Origin: Oscillibacter sp.
GTDB lineage: Bacteria; Bacillota; Clostridia; Oscillospirales; Oscillospiraceae
DNA: 39,030 nucleotides
Direction of reading: 5' to 3'
Assembly: GCA_022795445.1 (NCBI GenBank)
Contig: JAAWGR010000021.1
Coordinates: 1 to 39,030, forward strand
A program made the translations under genes and the position numbers. A model generated the notes under the pieces. It was not told the DNA's origin. It worked only from the letters and a program-made list of their open reading frames with translations, and made no database searches. This document shows positions 31,265 through 39,030 of this stretch, one piece after another (positions within the stretch are counted from its first letter, which is position 1; every line of letters begins with the position of its first letter).

Positions 31265-33493
31265 ATGATTACATTACACGGCCACGGCGTATACCTGAAA
31301 GACGGCGCGCTTTGCAGCGAGGCTCCCATTTCCCTGGCGGAGGGAAAACAGCGTACATTGGCCTGGAACATTCTTCAGGCACATAGCGTTTCCAGCAGCA
31401 CGGAACAGTTGAAAATCCGCTTTGACGCCCTAGTAAGCCATGATATCACTTACGTCGGCATCATCCAGCAAGCACGGGCATCCGGAATGCAGGAGTTCCC
31501 TGTACCGTACGCCTTGACCAACTGCCATAACAGCCTTTGCGCGGTCGGCGGGACCATCAATGAGGACGACCATGTTTTTGGCCTCTCTGCCGCAAAGAAA
31601 TATGGCGGAATTTACGTCCCCGCCAACCAGAGCGTCATCCACTCCTACGCCCGGGAACAGCTGGCAGGCTGTGGAACAATGATCTTGGGTTCCGATTCCC
31701 ACACCCGTTATGGCGCGTTGGGGACGATGGCTGTCGGAGAGGGCGGCCCGGAACTTGCAAAACAGCTTTTGAAAAACACCTGGGATATCCCCTATCCGAA
31801 GGTTGTGCTGGTGTACCTGACCGGTACGCCGAAGCAGGGGGTAGGCCCCCACGACGTGGCAATTGCCTTGGTGAAGGCGACGTTTGCGTCCGGGTTTGTA
31901 AACAACTGCGTATTGGAATTCGCCGGTCCTGGCGCGGCGGCGCTGCCAATCGACTTCCGGAACGGCATCGACGTGATGACGACAGAGACGACCTGCCTCT
32001 CTTCAATCTGGGAGACGGACGGCGAAACAGAAGGTTTTTATCAGGCCCACCAGCGGGGAAGCGCGTACAAAGAACTGCATCCCGGCGCGTTTGCGTGGTA
32101 TGACAAGTACATTGAGGTCGATCTTTCCATGGTGGAGCCGATGATCGCCCTGCCGTTTCATCCTTCCAATGCCTGGACGATCCGGGAGTTTTTGGACAAC
32201 GCCCAGGAAATCCTGGCACAGGTGGAGGCCGATGCCCAGGCGCGTTATCCGAAGGCGACGGTCAAACTGAGGGATAAAATCCATGACGGCGGCGTATGGG
32301 CGGATCAAGGCGTAATTGCAGGCTGCGCGGGCGGCTTGTTCGACAATATCGCTGAAGCGGCGGACATCCTGCGGGGCGAGAGCTGCGGCGACGGCTATTT
32401 CGCTTTGGACGTATATCCCACCAGCATTCCCGTCAGCCTGGAGCTGACGAAAAACGGCGATACGGCCGCTCTGCTGCAAAGCGGCGCGATATTAAAGCCC
32501 AGCTTCTGCGGCCCTTGCTTTGGCGCGGGAGATGTGCCGGCAAACAACGGCCTGTCCCTGCGGCATACCACCCGGAATTTTCCAAACCGTGAAGGCTCCA
32601 AGCCGTCAGAGGGGCAGTTTGCGGGGGTGTGCCTGATGGACGCCCGGTCCATTGCCGCCACGGCACGGAACGGCGGCAGGATCACGCCTGCGACGGAAAT
32701 CGACTACGAGACGACCCGCCGCCAGTACCATTTTGACAGCAGCGTTTATGAGAAACGGGTATACAACGGCTTTGGCCGGCCAGAGCCGGAAACGGAACTG
32801 ATTTTGGGGCCGAATATCACAGATTGGCCGAAGATGCAGCCCTTGGCGGAGAACCTGCTGGTAGAGCTGGCGGCCGTCCTGCGGGACCCTGTGACGACTA
32901 CTGATGAGCTGATTCCTTCCGGAGAAACGTCCTCCTACCGGTCGAATCCCCTCCGGCTGGCAGAGTTCACCCTTTCCCGCCGGGAACCGGCCTATGTAGG
33001 CCGCGCCAAGGCGGCGGCTGAGATGGAAGCAAGGCGGCTCGGCGGCGAAGTTCCGGAGGCACTCAAGGCGCTGCTGGAACGGGCAGGCGCATCTGCGGAA
33101 GACACGCAGTTTGGCTCCTGTGTGTTTGCCAACAAGCCCGGCGACGGTTCTGCACGGGAGCAGGCGGCGTCCTGCCAGAAAGTGCTGGGGGGATTTGCGA
33201 ATATCTGTTACGCCTTTGCGACGAAGCGTTACCGTTCCAACTGCATTAACTGGGGCATCCTGCCCTTTACCCTGGATGAGGGGGCGGAGTTCCCGTTTGA
33301 AAACGGCGACTGCGTATTTGTGCCCGGCATCCGGAAAGCCATTCAAGAGGGTGTGGAGGATATTCCGGCAAAAGTCCTGCGGGCCGATGGGACAGAGGCG
33401 GAACTCCTGTTGCACGTCAAGGGGCTGACGGCGGAGGAAAAAGAAATTATCCTGGACGGCTGTTTGATGAACTACTATGCAAACCGCAGCTGA
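31265..33493 (+). CDS. Aconitase-family hydratase (YbhJ-like)
   Basis: A 742-residue protein of the aconitase superfamily, closest in recall to the YbhJ group (start HGHGVYLKDG...ISLAEGKQRTLAWNILQAH). The [4Fe-4S] ligands are in place: Cys354 (AGCAGG), Cys415 and Cys418 (FCGPCFGAGD). Spacing matches classical aconitase, although the first motif is not the usual GSCTN. GSDSHTRYGALG is also present, and the C-terminal swivel domain (about 560-740) has FATKRYRSNCINWGILPF. The NADP isocitrate dehydrogenase gene follows 29 bases later, so the pair probably converts citrate to 2-oxoglutarate for glutamate synthesis. YbhJ-type activity is little studied, so citrate as substrate is inferred from the partner gene. 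ATG 31265 follows AGGAGGACCAACT. Confidence 0.88.
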   Translation: MITLHGHGVYLKDGALCSEAPISLAEGKQRTLAWNILQAHSVSSSTEQLKIRFDALVSHDITYVGIIQQARASGMQEFPVPYALTNCHNSLCAVGGTINEDDHVFGLSAAKKYGGIYVPANQSVIHSYAREQLAGCGTMILGSDSHTRYGALGTMAVGEGGPELAKQLLKNTWDIPYPKVVLVYLTGTPKQGVGPHDVAIALVKATFASGFVNNCVLEFAGPGAAALPIDFRNGIDVMTTETTCLSSIWETDGETEGFYQAHQRGSAYKELHPGAFAWYDKYIEVDLSMVEPMIALPFHPSNAWTIREFLDNAQEILAQVEADAQARYPKATVKLRDKIHDGGVWADQGVIAGCAGGLFDNIAEAADILRGESCGDGYFALDVYPTSIPVSLELTKNGDTAALLQSGAILKPSFCGPCFGAGDVPANNGLSLRHTTRNFPNREGSKPSEGQFAGVCLMDARSIAATARNGGRITPATEIDYETTRRQYHFDSSVYEKRVYNGFGRPEPETELILGPNITDWPKMQPLAENLLVELAAVLRDPVTTTDELIPSGETSSYRSNPLRLAEFTLSRREPAYVGRAKAAAEMEARRLGGEVPEALKALLERAGASAEDTQFGSCVFANKPGDGSAREQAASCQKVLGGFANICYAFATKRYRSNCINWGILPFTLDEGAEFPFENGDCVFVPGIRKAIQEGVEDIPAKVLRADGTEAELLLHVKGLTAEEKEIILDGCLMNYYANRS

Positions 33494-33522
33494 TGGAGGC
33501 TGTAAATTAAGGAGGTTTTCGT

Positions 33523-34737
33523 ATGGAAAAGATTCAAATGACGACCCCGCTGGTGGAAATGGATGGGGACGAGATGACGCGCATCCTGTGGGGGATGATC
33601 AAGGAGAAACTGATCCTGCCGTTTGTAGACCTGAAGACGGAATATTACGACTTGGGGCTGCTGCACCGGAACGAGACAAAAGACCAAGTGACCGTTGACG
33701 CCGCTAACGCGACAAAACGGCTGGGCGTTGCGGTAAAGTGCGCGACGATTACGCCAAACCGTCAGCGGATGGAAGAGTATCCGGAGCTGACGGAGATGTG
33801 GAAATCGCCCAACGGCACCATCCGGGCGATCCTGGACGGCACAGCGTTCCGTGCGCCAATCGTCCTGCCCTGTATCCGGCCTGTGGTCAAGAATTGGGAG
33901 AAGCCCATCACCATCGCCCGTCATGCTTATGGCGACATGTACAAGGCGGTGGATTTGGAAACCGGGGAAGCCGGTACTGCGGAACTGATTTTCCGGAGTG
34001 AGAGCGGCGCGGAACAGACGCTGGAAGTCCAAACAGTCAGCGGCCCTGCTGTCTGGCAGGCGCAGCACAACACCGAAAAGAGCATCCGGGCCTTTGCGCG
34101 GTCATGCTTCCAGTACGCGCTGGCGCAAAAGCAGGATTTGTGGTTTTCCACCAAAGATACGATTGCTAAGGTCTATGACGGGGCTTTCAAGCGTATTTTT
34201 GAGGAGGAGTATGAAGCTGGATATAAAGCGCAGTTTGAGAAACTGGGGATCACATACTTTTATACATTGATCGATGACGCAGTTGCCCGGGTGGTCCGTT
34301 CCAAGGGTGGGATGATCTGGGCGCTGAAGAACTACGACGGCGACGTAATGAGCGATATGATTGCCGCGGCGTTCGGAAGTCTTGCGATGATGACCAGCGT
34401 TCTGGTTGCGCCGGACGGCACGATGGAGTTTGAAGCGTCCCACGGCACCGTCACCCGGCATTATTACAAGCACCTCAAAGGGGAAAAGACGTCAACAAAC
34501 CCAATGGCGACGATTTTCGCGTGGTCCGGCGCACTGAAGCGCAGGGGCGAGCTGGATGGCCTTCCGGAGCTTAGCGCCTTCGGCGGGGCGCTGGAGGCGG
34601 CGTCGCTGGAAACGCTGGAGGCGGGAATTATGACCCGCGACCTGCTGAACCTGGCAGAACCAGGTTTCGAGGCCACCGGTGTGGACAGTGAGGAATTCCT
34701 GGACGCAATTGCCTCCCGGCTGCGTTTGCGGGGATGA
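33523..34737 (+). CDS. icd: NADP-dependent isocitrate dehydrogenase (type II, eukaryote-like)
   Basis: A 404-residue enzyme oxidising isocitrate to 2-oxoglutarate and CO2 with NADP+. The start LVEMDGDEMTRILW, ATITPNRQRMEEY, SPNGTIRAILDGTAFRAPI, WEKPITIARHAYGDMYK and GSLAMMTSVLVAPDG...EASHGTVTRHYYKHLKGE are marks of the homodimeric NADP type shared with eukaryotes. ATG 33523 follows AAGGAGGTTTTCGT and the gene is co-transcribed with the aconitase-family gene. No citrate synthase gene is in the window, so the first step is encoded elsewhere. Confidence 0.95.
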   Translation: MEKIQMTTPLVEMDGDEMTRILWGMIKEKLILPFVDLKTEYYDLGLLHRNETKDQVTVDAANATKRLGVAVKCATITPNRQRMEEYPELTEMWKSPNGTIRAILDGTAFRAPIVLPCIRPVVKNWEKPITIARHAYGDMYKAVDLETGEAGTAELIFRSESGAEQTLEVQTVSGPAVWQAQHNTEKSIRAFARSCFQYALAQKQDLWFSTKDTIAKVYDGAFKRIFEEEYEAGYKAQFEKLGITYFYTLIDDAVARVVRSKGGMIWALKNYDGDVMSDMIAAAFGSLAMMTSVLVAPDGTMEFEASHGTVTRHYYKHLKGEKTSTNPMATIFAWSGALKRRGELDGLPELSAFGGALEAASLETLEAGIMTRDLLNLAEPGFEATGVDSEEFLDAIASRLRLRG

Positions 34738-34960
34738 TTCTTTCCAAACGTGCTGCCTCTGCCGCCCGTCTAGGCCGGAAGCACACAGGTGAACGGGACG
34801 CGGACGAGCGGCCTCTGCTTGCCTGCAAAGAAAGATGCCTCTCTAAGGCTGCGTAATCGTTTAATTTAACTATTGCAATTTGGTGGGAATCGCGGTATAG
34901 TATAGAAGAATTATTGCGATGCAAATTTCCCCGCATCAGCGTCTTGAAGGAGGAATTTTA
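34738..34960. other. Intergenic region with pckA promoter
   Basis: The first 120 bases are GC-rich with a repeated GCCTCTGC octamer but no clear terminator. An AT-rich promoter region follows. No gene is seen. Confidence 0.4.
34874..34902 (+). promoter_or_regulatory. Sigma-A promoter of pckA
   Basis: TTGCAA (34874-34879), a 17-base spacer and TATAGT (34897-34902). Confidence 0.75.
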
Positions 34961-36649
34961 ATGTCCACGAAAGCCTATTACCCCAGAACTGAAATCGGCC
35001 CCGGCAAAATCGGGTTCTCCAAGACCCGTTCCATCATTGAGGCACCTTTTTATGGCAACAATGTTGTCAAAATCAATTCCCTGCGGGAGGCTTATGACCT
35101 GGCCAAGAACTCCCCCGGCACCGTTGTAACCGATATGCCCGTCTACCGCGGCGAGGAGTTCGGCCTGGAGCCGGACGCCAAAGTCCTGCTGTTCAATGAC
35201 GGCTCTATCACCGGCCGCTATGCGCCTGCCCGCCGCATCACCGGCAAGCCCAACGTGGATACCGCTGCTTTGGACAAAATCGTCATGGATGCTATCTACG
35301 ATACCCGCTGGAAAACTATGTACCACGCCGAAGTCTTCATCGGCCTGGACCCCGAGTTCATGGTGAAGGCTCACCTCCTCATCCCCGAGGGAGAGGAAAA
35401 CCTGCTCTACAACTGGATGCTGAACTTCCAGTACCAGTCTGACGAGTACGTCAAAATGTACAAGAAGTCCCAGCCCGTGGGCGGCGGCAAGGAAGCCGAC
35501 ATCTATATCTTCTCCGATCCCCAGTGGACTGGTGCGCCCGGCCAGGAAAATATCTGCGATCCCAAGTGCCTGTGCTACTTCAACACCGAGACCAACTGTG
35601 CTGCGATCCTGGGTATGCGCTACTTCGGCGAGCACAAGAAGGGTACTCTGACCCTGGCCTGGGCCATCGCCAACCGCAACGGCTATGCCTCCTGCCATGG
35701 CGGCCAGAAGGAGTACACCCTGGAAGACGGCAGCAAGTACGTCGCCGCAGTGTTCGGCCTCTCCGGCTCCGGCAAATCCACCCTCACCCACGCCAAGCAC
35801 GGCGGCAAATACCCCGCCATCAAGGTGCTCCATGACGACGCTTTCATCATCAACTCTGACACCTGCGCCTCCATCGCCCTGGAGCCCACCTACTTCGACA
35901 AAACTGCCGACTACCCGGTGGATTCCGAGGACAATAAGTATCTCCTGACGGCGCAGAACTGCTCCGTTACCCTGGACGAGGAAGGCAAGATCGTCCTGGT
36001 TACCGAGGATGTGCGCAACGGCAACGGCCGGGCCATCAAGAGCAAACTGTGGTCCCCCAACCGCGTGGACAAGATTGATTCCCCCGTCAACGCTATCTTC
36101 TGGATCATGAAGGACCCCACCATCCCTCCCATCGTCCGCCTGAAGGGCGCTTCCCTGGCCTCTGTCATGGGCGCGACCCTGGCGACGAAGCGTTCCAGCG
36201 CCGAGCGGCTGAAAGCCGGCGTGGACCCCAATGCCCTGGTGGTGGAGCCCTATGCCAACCCGTTCCGCACCTATCCGCTGGTGAACGACTATGAGAAGTT
36301 CAAGAAGCTGGTAGCCGAGAAGGATGTGGCGTGCTATATCATCAACACCGGCGACTTCATGGGCAAGAAGGTCCAGAAGGAAGACACCCTGGGCATCCTG
36401 GAAGCCGTTGTCGAGGGCAAGGCTGCTTTCAAGCCTTGGGGGCCCTTCAGCGACATCGAGATCTTCGAGTGGGAAGGCTTTGTTCCCAACCTGAGCGACC
36501 ATGCGTATATTGAGCAGCTGAAAGCCCGTATGCAGGACCGGCTGAACTATGTGGTGAAGCTGGACACCGAGGAGGGCGGCTTCAACAAGCTGCCGGAGGA
36601 CGCGGCGGAAGCCATCAAGCGCGTAGTGGATCAGGCCAACACCCTGTAA
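34961..36649 (+). CDS. pckA: Phosphoenolpyruvate carboxykinase (ATP)
   Basis: A 562-residue enzyme interconverting oxaloacetate plus ATP and PEP plus CO2 plus ADP. It carries the kinase P-loop GLSGSGKSTL, the metal/substrate segment HDDAFIINSD and an upstream VFIGLDPEF...PEGEENLL region. In anaerobic gut Firmicutes it often works toward oxaloacetate, feeding succinate or aspartate formation, but direction cannot be read here. Codons are strongly biased to C-ending forms (AAC, ACC, GGC, CTG), more than in its neighbours, which suggests very high expression. Start is ATG 34961 after AAGGAGGAATTTTA; an ATG at 34919 lies upstream of that site. Single-gene unit with its own promoter and terminator. 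Confidence 0.93.
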   Translation: MSTKAYYPRTEIGPGKIGFSKTRSIIEAPFYGNNVVKINSLREAYDLAKNSPGTVVTDMPVYRGEEFGLEPDAKVLLFNDGSITGRYAPARRITGKPNVDTAALDKIVMDAIYDTRWKTMYHAEVFIGLDPEFMVKAHLLIPEGEENLLYNWMLNFQYQSDEYVKMYKKSQPVGGGKEADIYIFSDPQWTGAPGQENICDPKCLCYFNTETNCAAILGMRYFGEHKKGTLTLAWAIANRNGYASCHGGQKEYTLEDGSKYVAAVFGLSGSGKSTLTHAKHGGKYPAIKVLHDDAFIINSDTCASIALEPTYFDKTADYPVDSEDNKYLLTAQNCSVTLDEEGKIVLVTEDVRNGNGRAIKSKLWSPNRVDKIDSPVNAIFWIMKDPTIPPIVRLKGASLASVMGATLATKRSSAERLKAGVDPNALVVEPYANPFRTYPLVNDYEKFKKLVAEKDVACYIINTGDFMGKKVQKEDTLGILEAVVEGKAAFKPWGPFSDIEIFEWEGFVPNLSDHAYIEQLKARMQDRLNYVVKLDTEEGGFNKLPEDAAEAIKRVVDQANTL

Positions 36650-36662
36650 ACAGAAACGTGAG

Positions 36663-36701
36663 AAGCCGGAGCGGCGCTGTTTTGCCGCTCCGGCTTTTTT
36701 G
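36663..36701 (+). terminator. Intrinsic terminator of pckA
   Basis: AAGCCGGAGCGGC pairs with GCCGCTCCGGCTT around GCTGTTTT, followed by TTTTTT. Confidence 0.95.
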
Positions 36702-36714
36702 AGGGACTTTTCAA

Positions 36715-37029
36715 ATGGTCTTTGAATACGAGGAATTAAGAGAGGCTGTGCGGGAGGATTTTGAACGGTTTTATCAATGGGGATTCCATGGCAATCAAAT
36801 CTATCCCGCCGTTTTGGACGAGTATCAACACGGAACGTTCAGCGAGACAGAATGGATCTGCCTCCATATTTTTTTGGCGCTGAACTACGCAGAAAAGAGC
36901 CTGGATAATTCCGATATTATCAAGGAATTGCAGCGGCAGATCACCAAAGAGACAGAATGCGAGGTAAAGTCCGCGTTAGGAAACGAGTACGCAACATATC
37001 TGGCGGATTTGAATAGAATTTTCAAGTAA
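36715..37029 (+). CDS. Small acidic protein, possibly Imm3-like (104 aa)
   Basis: The ATG at 36715 follows GAGGG by 9 bases, only some 15 bases beyond the pckA terminator. The protein is acidic and almost entirely helical (FEYEELREAVREDFERFYQWG, AVLDEYQHGTFSETEWICLHIFLALNYAEKSLDNSDIIKELQRQI). Its size and the pattern of a small helical protein with a conserved ALxxAEK-like segment recall polymorphic-toxin immunity proteins such as Imm3, but no toxin gene is near and the match is only by impression. It may be a stray immunity gene or a housekeeping small protein. No own promoter is evident. Confidence 0.6.
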   Translation: MVFEYEELREAVREDFERFYQWGFHGNQIYPAVLDEYQHGTFSETEWICLHIFLALNYAEKSLDNSDIIKELQRQITKETECEVKSALGNEYATYLADLNRIFK

Positions 37030-37086
37030 ACGCTGCACAAAACCGAAAACCCACAGATCACGCATAGCGTTTTTTTGGGGAAACGA

Positions 37087-37115
37087 TTGACGGATTCTGA
37101 ATTTTTTGGTATCTT
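37087..37115 (+). promoter_or_regulatory. Sigma-A promoter of the GntR-family gene
   Basis: TTGACG (37087-37092), a 17-base spacer and TATCTT (37110-37115). The operator at 37117-37137 begins directly after the -10 box. Confidence 0.75.
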
Positions 37116-37116
37116 G

Positions 37117-37137
37117 TTGGTAGATTGGTCATACCAA
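37117..37137. promoter_or_regulatory. Probable FadR/GntR operator of the regulator's own gene
   Basis: TTGGT at 37117-37121 and again at 37125-37129, then ACCAA at 37133-37137. The inner pair forms the palindrome TTGGT-CAT-ACCAA, the type bound by PdhR/LldR/FadR-like regulators. It covers the expected transcription start. Confidence 0.7.
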
Positions 37138-37151
37138 AAGGGAGTGCCGTT

Positions 37152-37844
37152 ATGCAATTGGAAAAAATACAGTACAACTCGCCAAAGGTCCCTGAACTTG
37201 TCATGCAGGCGTTGATCGCCGCGATCGACAATGGGAGTATTTCCGTTGGCGGGGAGCTTCCGTCGGAACGGGAGCTGGCCGAAACGCTGGGCGTGGGCCG
37301 CGGGTCTCTGCGGGAATGCTTGGCGATTTTGGAATTCTTAGGCGCGATTGAGACCCGGGGGAACCGGAAAATCGTGGCGCGGGACGCGGATTATATCCAA
37401 AAAGCCATCTCCTTCGTCCAGGTGTCAAATCAGGCGGATATGCAGAAGGATTTCAATGAGTTCCGCCGCATCAGCGAGGTAGCCATTGTGGGGTTGGCCT
37501 GTGAACGGGCGACGGAGGAGGACCTCCGGACACTTGAGGGAATCCTCAAGGATTTGGAGGCCGCGCCGGGAGATTATATGAACGACGTCCGCTTCCACGA
37601 CGCCTTGGCCGTCGCCAGCCACAACATGATGTTGGCAGCTACTATTCACCTGGTAACAAGTATGATCGCAGAAATCCGCATCCGGTTCTTTGGCCGTCCG
37701 GATTACCAGCGGCGGAGTATGGATTCCCATACCGCCATCTACGAGGCGGTGCGGGACCGGGATGTGCAGCGCGCCAAGCGGGAAATGGAGCTGCATCTGG
37801 AAATTGTGGAAGAGTTTGCGCAAAAATATCCAAAAGAAGTCTGA
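37152..37844 (+). CDS. FadR-subfamily GntR transcriptional regulator (FCD domain)
   Basis: A 230-residue regulator with an N-terminal GntR winged helix (residues 5-75: GGELPSERELAETLGVGRGSLRECLAILEFLGAIETRG). The C-terminal all-helical FCD domain keeps the ligand/metal His positions (FHDALAVASHN, DSHTAIYEAV, MELHLE). FCD regulators sense small carboxylates such as lactate, pyruvate-derived compounds or fatty acyl-CoA. Start is ATG 37152 after AGGGAG; a longer frame from 37125 crosses the operator. TGGT/ACCA operators lie at its own promoter and at the promoter of the lipoate ligase gene 100 bases downstream, so it likely represses both. Confidence 0.88.
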   Translation: MQLEKIQYNSPKVPELVMQALIAAIDNGSISVGGELPSERELAETLGVGRGSLRECLAILEFLGAIETRGNRKIVARDADYIQKAISFVQVSNQADMQKDFNEFRRISEVAIVGLACERATEEDLRTLEGILKDLEAAPGDYMNDVRFHDALAVASHNMMLAATIHLVTSMIAEIRIRFFGRPDYQRRSMDSHTAIYEAVRDRDVQRAKREMELHLEIVEEFAQKYPKEV

Positions 37845-37908
37845 GCATGGGTTTGTGCAAAACGCACGAAATCTGGGTTGATTTTTGGCGGTCAAATCGA
37901 AAAAAACC

Positions 37909-37937
37909 TTGATTCTGGGAAGGGGGCGTGGTATCTT
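37909..37937 (+). promoter_or_regulatory. Sigma-A promoter of lplA
   Basis: TTGATT (37909-37914), a 17-base spacer and TATCTT (37932-37937), the same -10 as the regulator gene. Confidence 0.75.
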
Positions 37938-37943
37938 TGTATT

Positions 37944-37972
37944 GTGGTCCAATGGTCAGACCAACAGACCAC
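37944..37972. promoter_or_regulatory. Nested palindromic operator at the lplA transcription start
   Basis: Four half-sites: GTGGTC (37944-37949), TGGTC (37953-37957), then GACCA (37959-37963) and GACCAC (37967-37972), symmetrical about base 37958. Same-direction half-sites are 8 bases apart, as in the operator of the neighbouring regulator. Confidence 0.75.
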
Positions 37973-38011
37973 TGAGCTTTGAAACGATCCCCCTATAAGA
38001 GGTGGCCCGCT

Positions 38012-38989
38012 GTGTACTATTTGGAAACAGGGTCCCAGAACCCTTACTACAATCTCGCGTTTGAAGAATTTATCCTTCAGGAACGGACAGACGGCGATTA
38101 CCTGCTCCTTTGGCAGAACGACAATACCATTGTCGTCGGCCAAAACCAGAACACCGAGGAGGAAATTAACCGCGCCTTTGTGGAGGAACACCAGATCAAC
38201 GTCGTCCGGCGGATGACAGGCGGCGGCGCAGTCTACCACGATTTGGGGAATTTGAATTATTCGTTCATTACCGGCGTGGAAGACGCGGAGCGGCTGACGA
38301 TGGAGCGCTTTACCAAGCCGATTGTGGCTGCGCTCCAAGGCCTGGGATTACAGGCGGAAGCGTCCGGGAGGAACGATATCCTGGTCGATGGGCGGAAAGT
38401 TTCCGGTACCGCCCAGCGTCTGGTCAAAAACCGTATCCTTTACCATGGCACATTGCTGTTCGACAGCAACCCTAGTATGGTGGAGGGTGCGTTACAGGTG
38501 GACCCGGCGAAGTTTCGTTCCAAGAGCGCGAAGTCTGTCCGGAGCCGGATCGGCAACATCCGAGCAGCGCTGCAAAAAGATATGACGCTGCCGGAGTTTT
38601 GGGCGTATTTGAAAAACGCCCTGGCGGACGAAATTCTCCCCGCAGCGCTGACGGCAGAGGAACTTGCTGCTGTGGAGGCGCTGAAACAGTCGAAGTACGA
38701 CACTTGGGAGTGGAATTTTGGGCGGTCGCCGAAGTACGACCGGGTAAACAAGGCGTGGTTCGACGGCGGTGGATTGGAAGTCCGGATGGCCGTGGAAAAG
38801 GGCCGAATCAGCGGCGTGGTGTTCTACGGTGATTTCCTGGCAGTGTCCCCTTTGGAGGGTTTGACTGCCGCGCTGAAGGATTGTCCCTTCCGGCGGGATG
38901 CTGTGGCGGAGGTTTTGGACCGCTTTTCATTACCGGCGCTTTTCGGAGGTATCCGGAAAAACGAGATTTTAAATACAATTTTTTATTAG
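38012..38989 (+). CDS. lplA: Lipoate-protein ligase A
   Basis: A 325-residue enzyme that attaches lipoate to acceptor domains through lipoyl-AMP. Characteristic segments are SQNPYYNLAFEEFIL, VVGQNQNTEEE, RRMTGGGAVYHDLGNLNYSFI and the lysine in NDILVDGRKVSGTAQ. A C-terminal accessory domain (about residues 245-325) is present as in full-length LplA. The start is GTG 38012, 7 bases after AGAGGTGG, giving the usual family N-terminus; a TTG at 37979 would add 11 residues and sits at the operator edge. No lipoate-dependent enzyme genes adjoin it, so targets such as glycine cleavage H protein or 2-oxoacid dehydrogenase E2 must be elsewhere. The operator and promoter ahead indicate control by the adjacent GntR protein. 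Confidence 0.93.
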   Translation: MYYLETGSQNPYYNLAFEEFILQERTDGDYLLLWQNDNTIVVGQNQNTEEEINRAFVEEHQINVVRRMTGGGAVYHDLGNLNYSFITGVEDAERLTMERFTKPIVAALQGLGLQAEASGRNDILVDGRKVSGTAQRLVKNRILYHGTLLFDSNPSMVEGALQVDPAKFRSKSAKSVRSRIGNIRAALQKDMTLPEFWAYLKNALADEILPAALTAEELAAVEALKQSKYDTWEWNFGRSPKYDRVNKAWFDGGGLEVRMAVEKGRISGVVFYGDFLAVSPLEGLTAALKDCPFRRDAVAEVLDRFSLPALFGGIRKNEILNTIFY

Positions 38990-39030
38990 TTTCTGCCATA
39001 TGGCAGAAAAAGAGGACGCTTAAGCGTCCT
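38990..39030 (+). terminator. Two perfect palindromes at the window edge (lplA terminator)
   Basis: A 20-base palindrome (38990-39009, arms TTTCTGCCAT/ATGGCAGAAA) directly follows the stop, then an 18-base one (39013-39030, arms AGGACGCTT/AAGCGTCCT) reaching the window end. The second, preceded by A's, is probably a terminator stem whose T-run lies outside. Confidence 0.6.

Noticed and set aside
34958..36502. A 514-codon minus-strand frame opposite pckA
   Set aside because: Explained by the extreme third-position C bias of pckA, which removes stops on the other strand.
1..39030. CRISPR array or tandem repeat arrays
   Set aside because: No regularly spaced direct repeats were seen; hairpins found are single terminators or operators.

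Overview
The window looks like chromosomal DNA of an anaerobic, endospore-forming Firmicute of the Oscillospiraceae/Ruminococcaceae type (gut Clostridia). The evidence is its GC-rich Clostridia-like coding sequence with strong GGAGG ribosome binding sites, a forespore sigma factor (SigG), a SpoIIQ-like LytM protein and a YlmC/YmxH protein, a canonical [FeFe] hydrogenase, ATP-dependent PEP carboxykinase, and consensus sigma-A promoters with 17-18 base spacers before many genes. Genus cannot be fixed from the sequence alone.

Left edge (1-1420): the scar of an integrative element next to tRNA-Pro(UGG). An FtsX-type permease fragment is joined abruptly to a TcpA/FtsK coupling ATPase fragment that also carries a frameshift, followed by an intact 54-residue element-type ORF. 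1559-3600: a MATE efflux pump and a 79-residue unknown protein on the minus strand. Each has its own promoter, and each transcript starts in a similar hairpin RNA with a U-tract, a candidate riboswitch pair. 3736-8940: an L-threonine-aldolase-like enzyme diverges from a tightly coupled four-gene operon: LytTR regulator, GHKL sensor kinase and two paralogous proteins of unknown function. 8947-9466: a decayed PatB/MalY lyase. 9733-12567: glutamine-dependent NAD synthetase and spoIIQ-like, the latter behind a sigma-F-type promoter.

12625-16670: a MarR-regulated heterodimeric ABC exporter. 16891-18541: an AraC regulator and a ZIP metal transporter. 18689-22245: an overlapping two-gene hydrogenase operon, HydA plus a NuoF-C-terminal/GltD-like flavoprotein. 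22744-25841: an unknown 207-residue protein and glycogen phosphorylase. 26024-28628: a FapA (DUF342), CheX-like, CheY-like operon with no flagellar or chemotaxis genes nearby. 28837-30166: a C45-type Ntn hydrolase and YlmC. 30367-31137: sigG behind its own sigma-F/G-type promoter.

Right side (31265-39030): a carbon-metabolism block with an aconitase-family enzyme (YbhJ-like), NADP isocitrate dehydrogenase (together citrate to 2-oxoglutarate) and PEP carboxykinase, then a small acidic protein, a FadR/GntR-type regulator and a lipoate-protein ligase. The last two share an unusual operator built of TGGT half-sites repeated every 8 bases just downstream of their -10 boxes, so the regulator probably controls itself and lipoate ligation. 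The items most worth following up are the paired hairpin RNAs, the LytTR/GHKL/two-paralogue operon, the FapA-CheX-CheY operon and the regulator/lplA operator.
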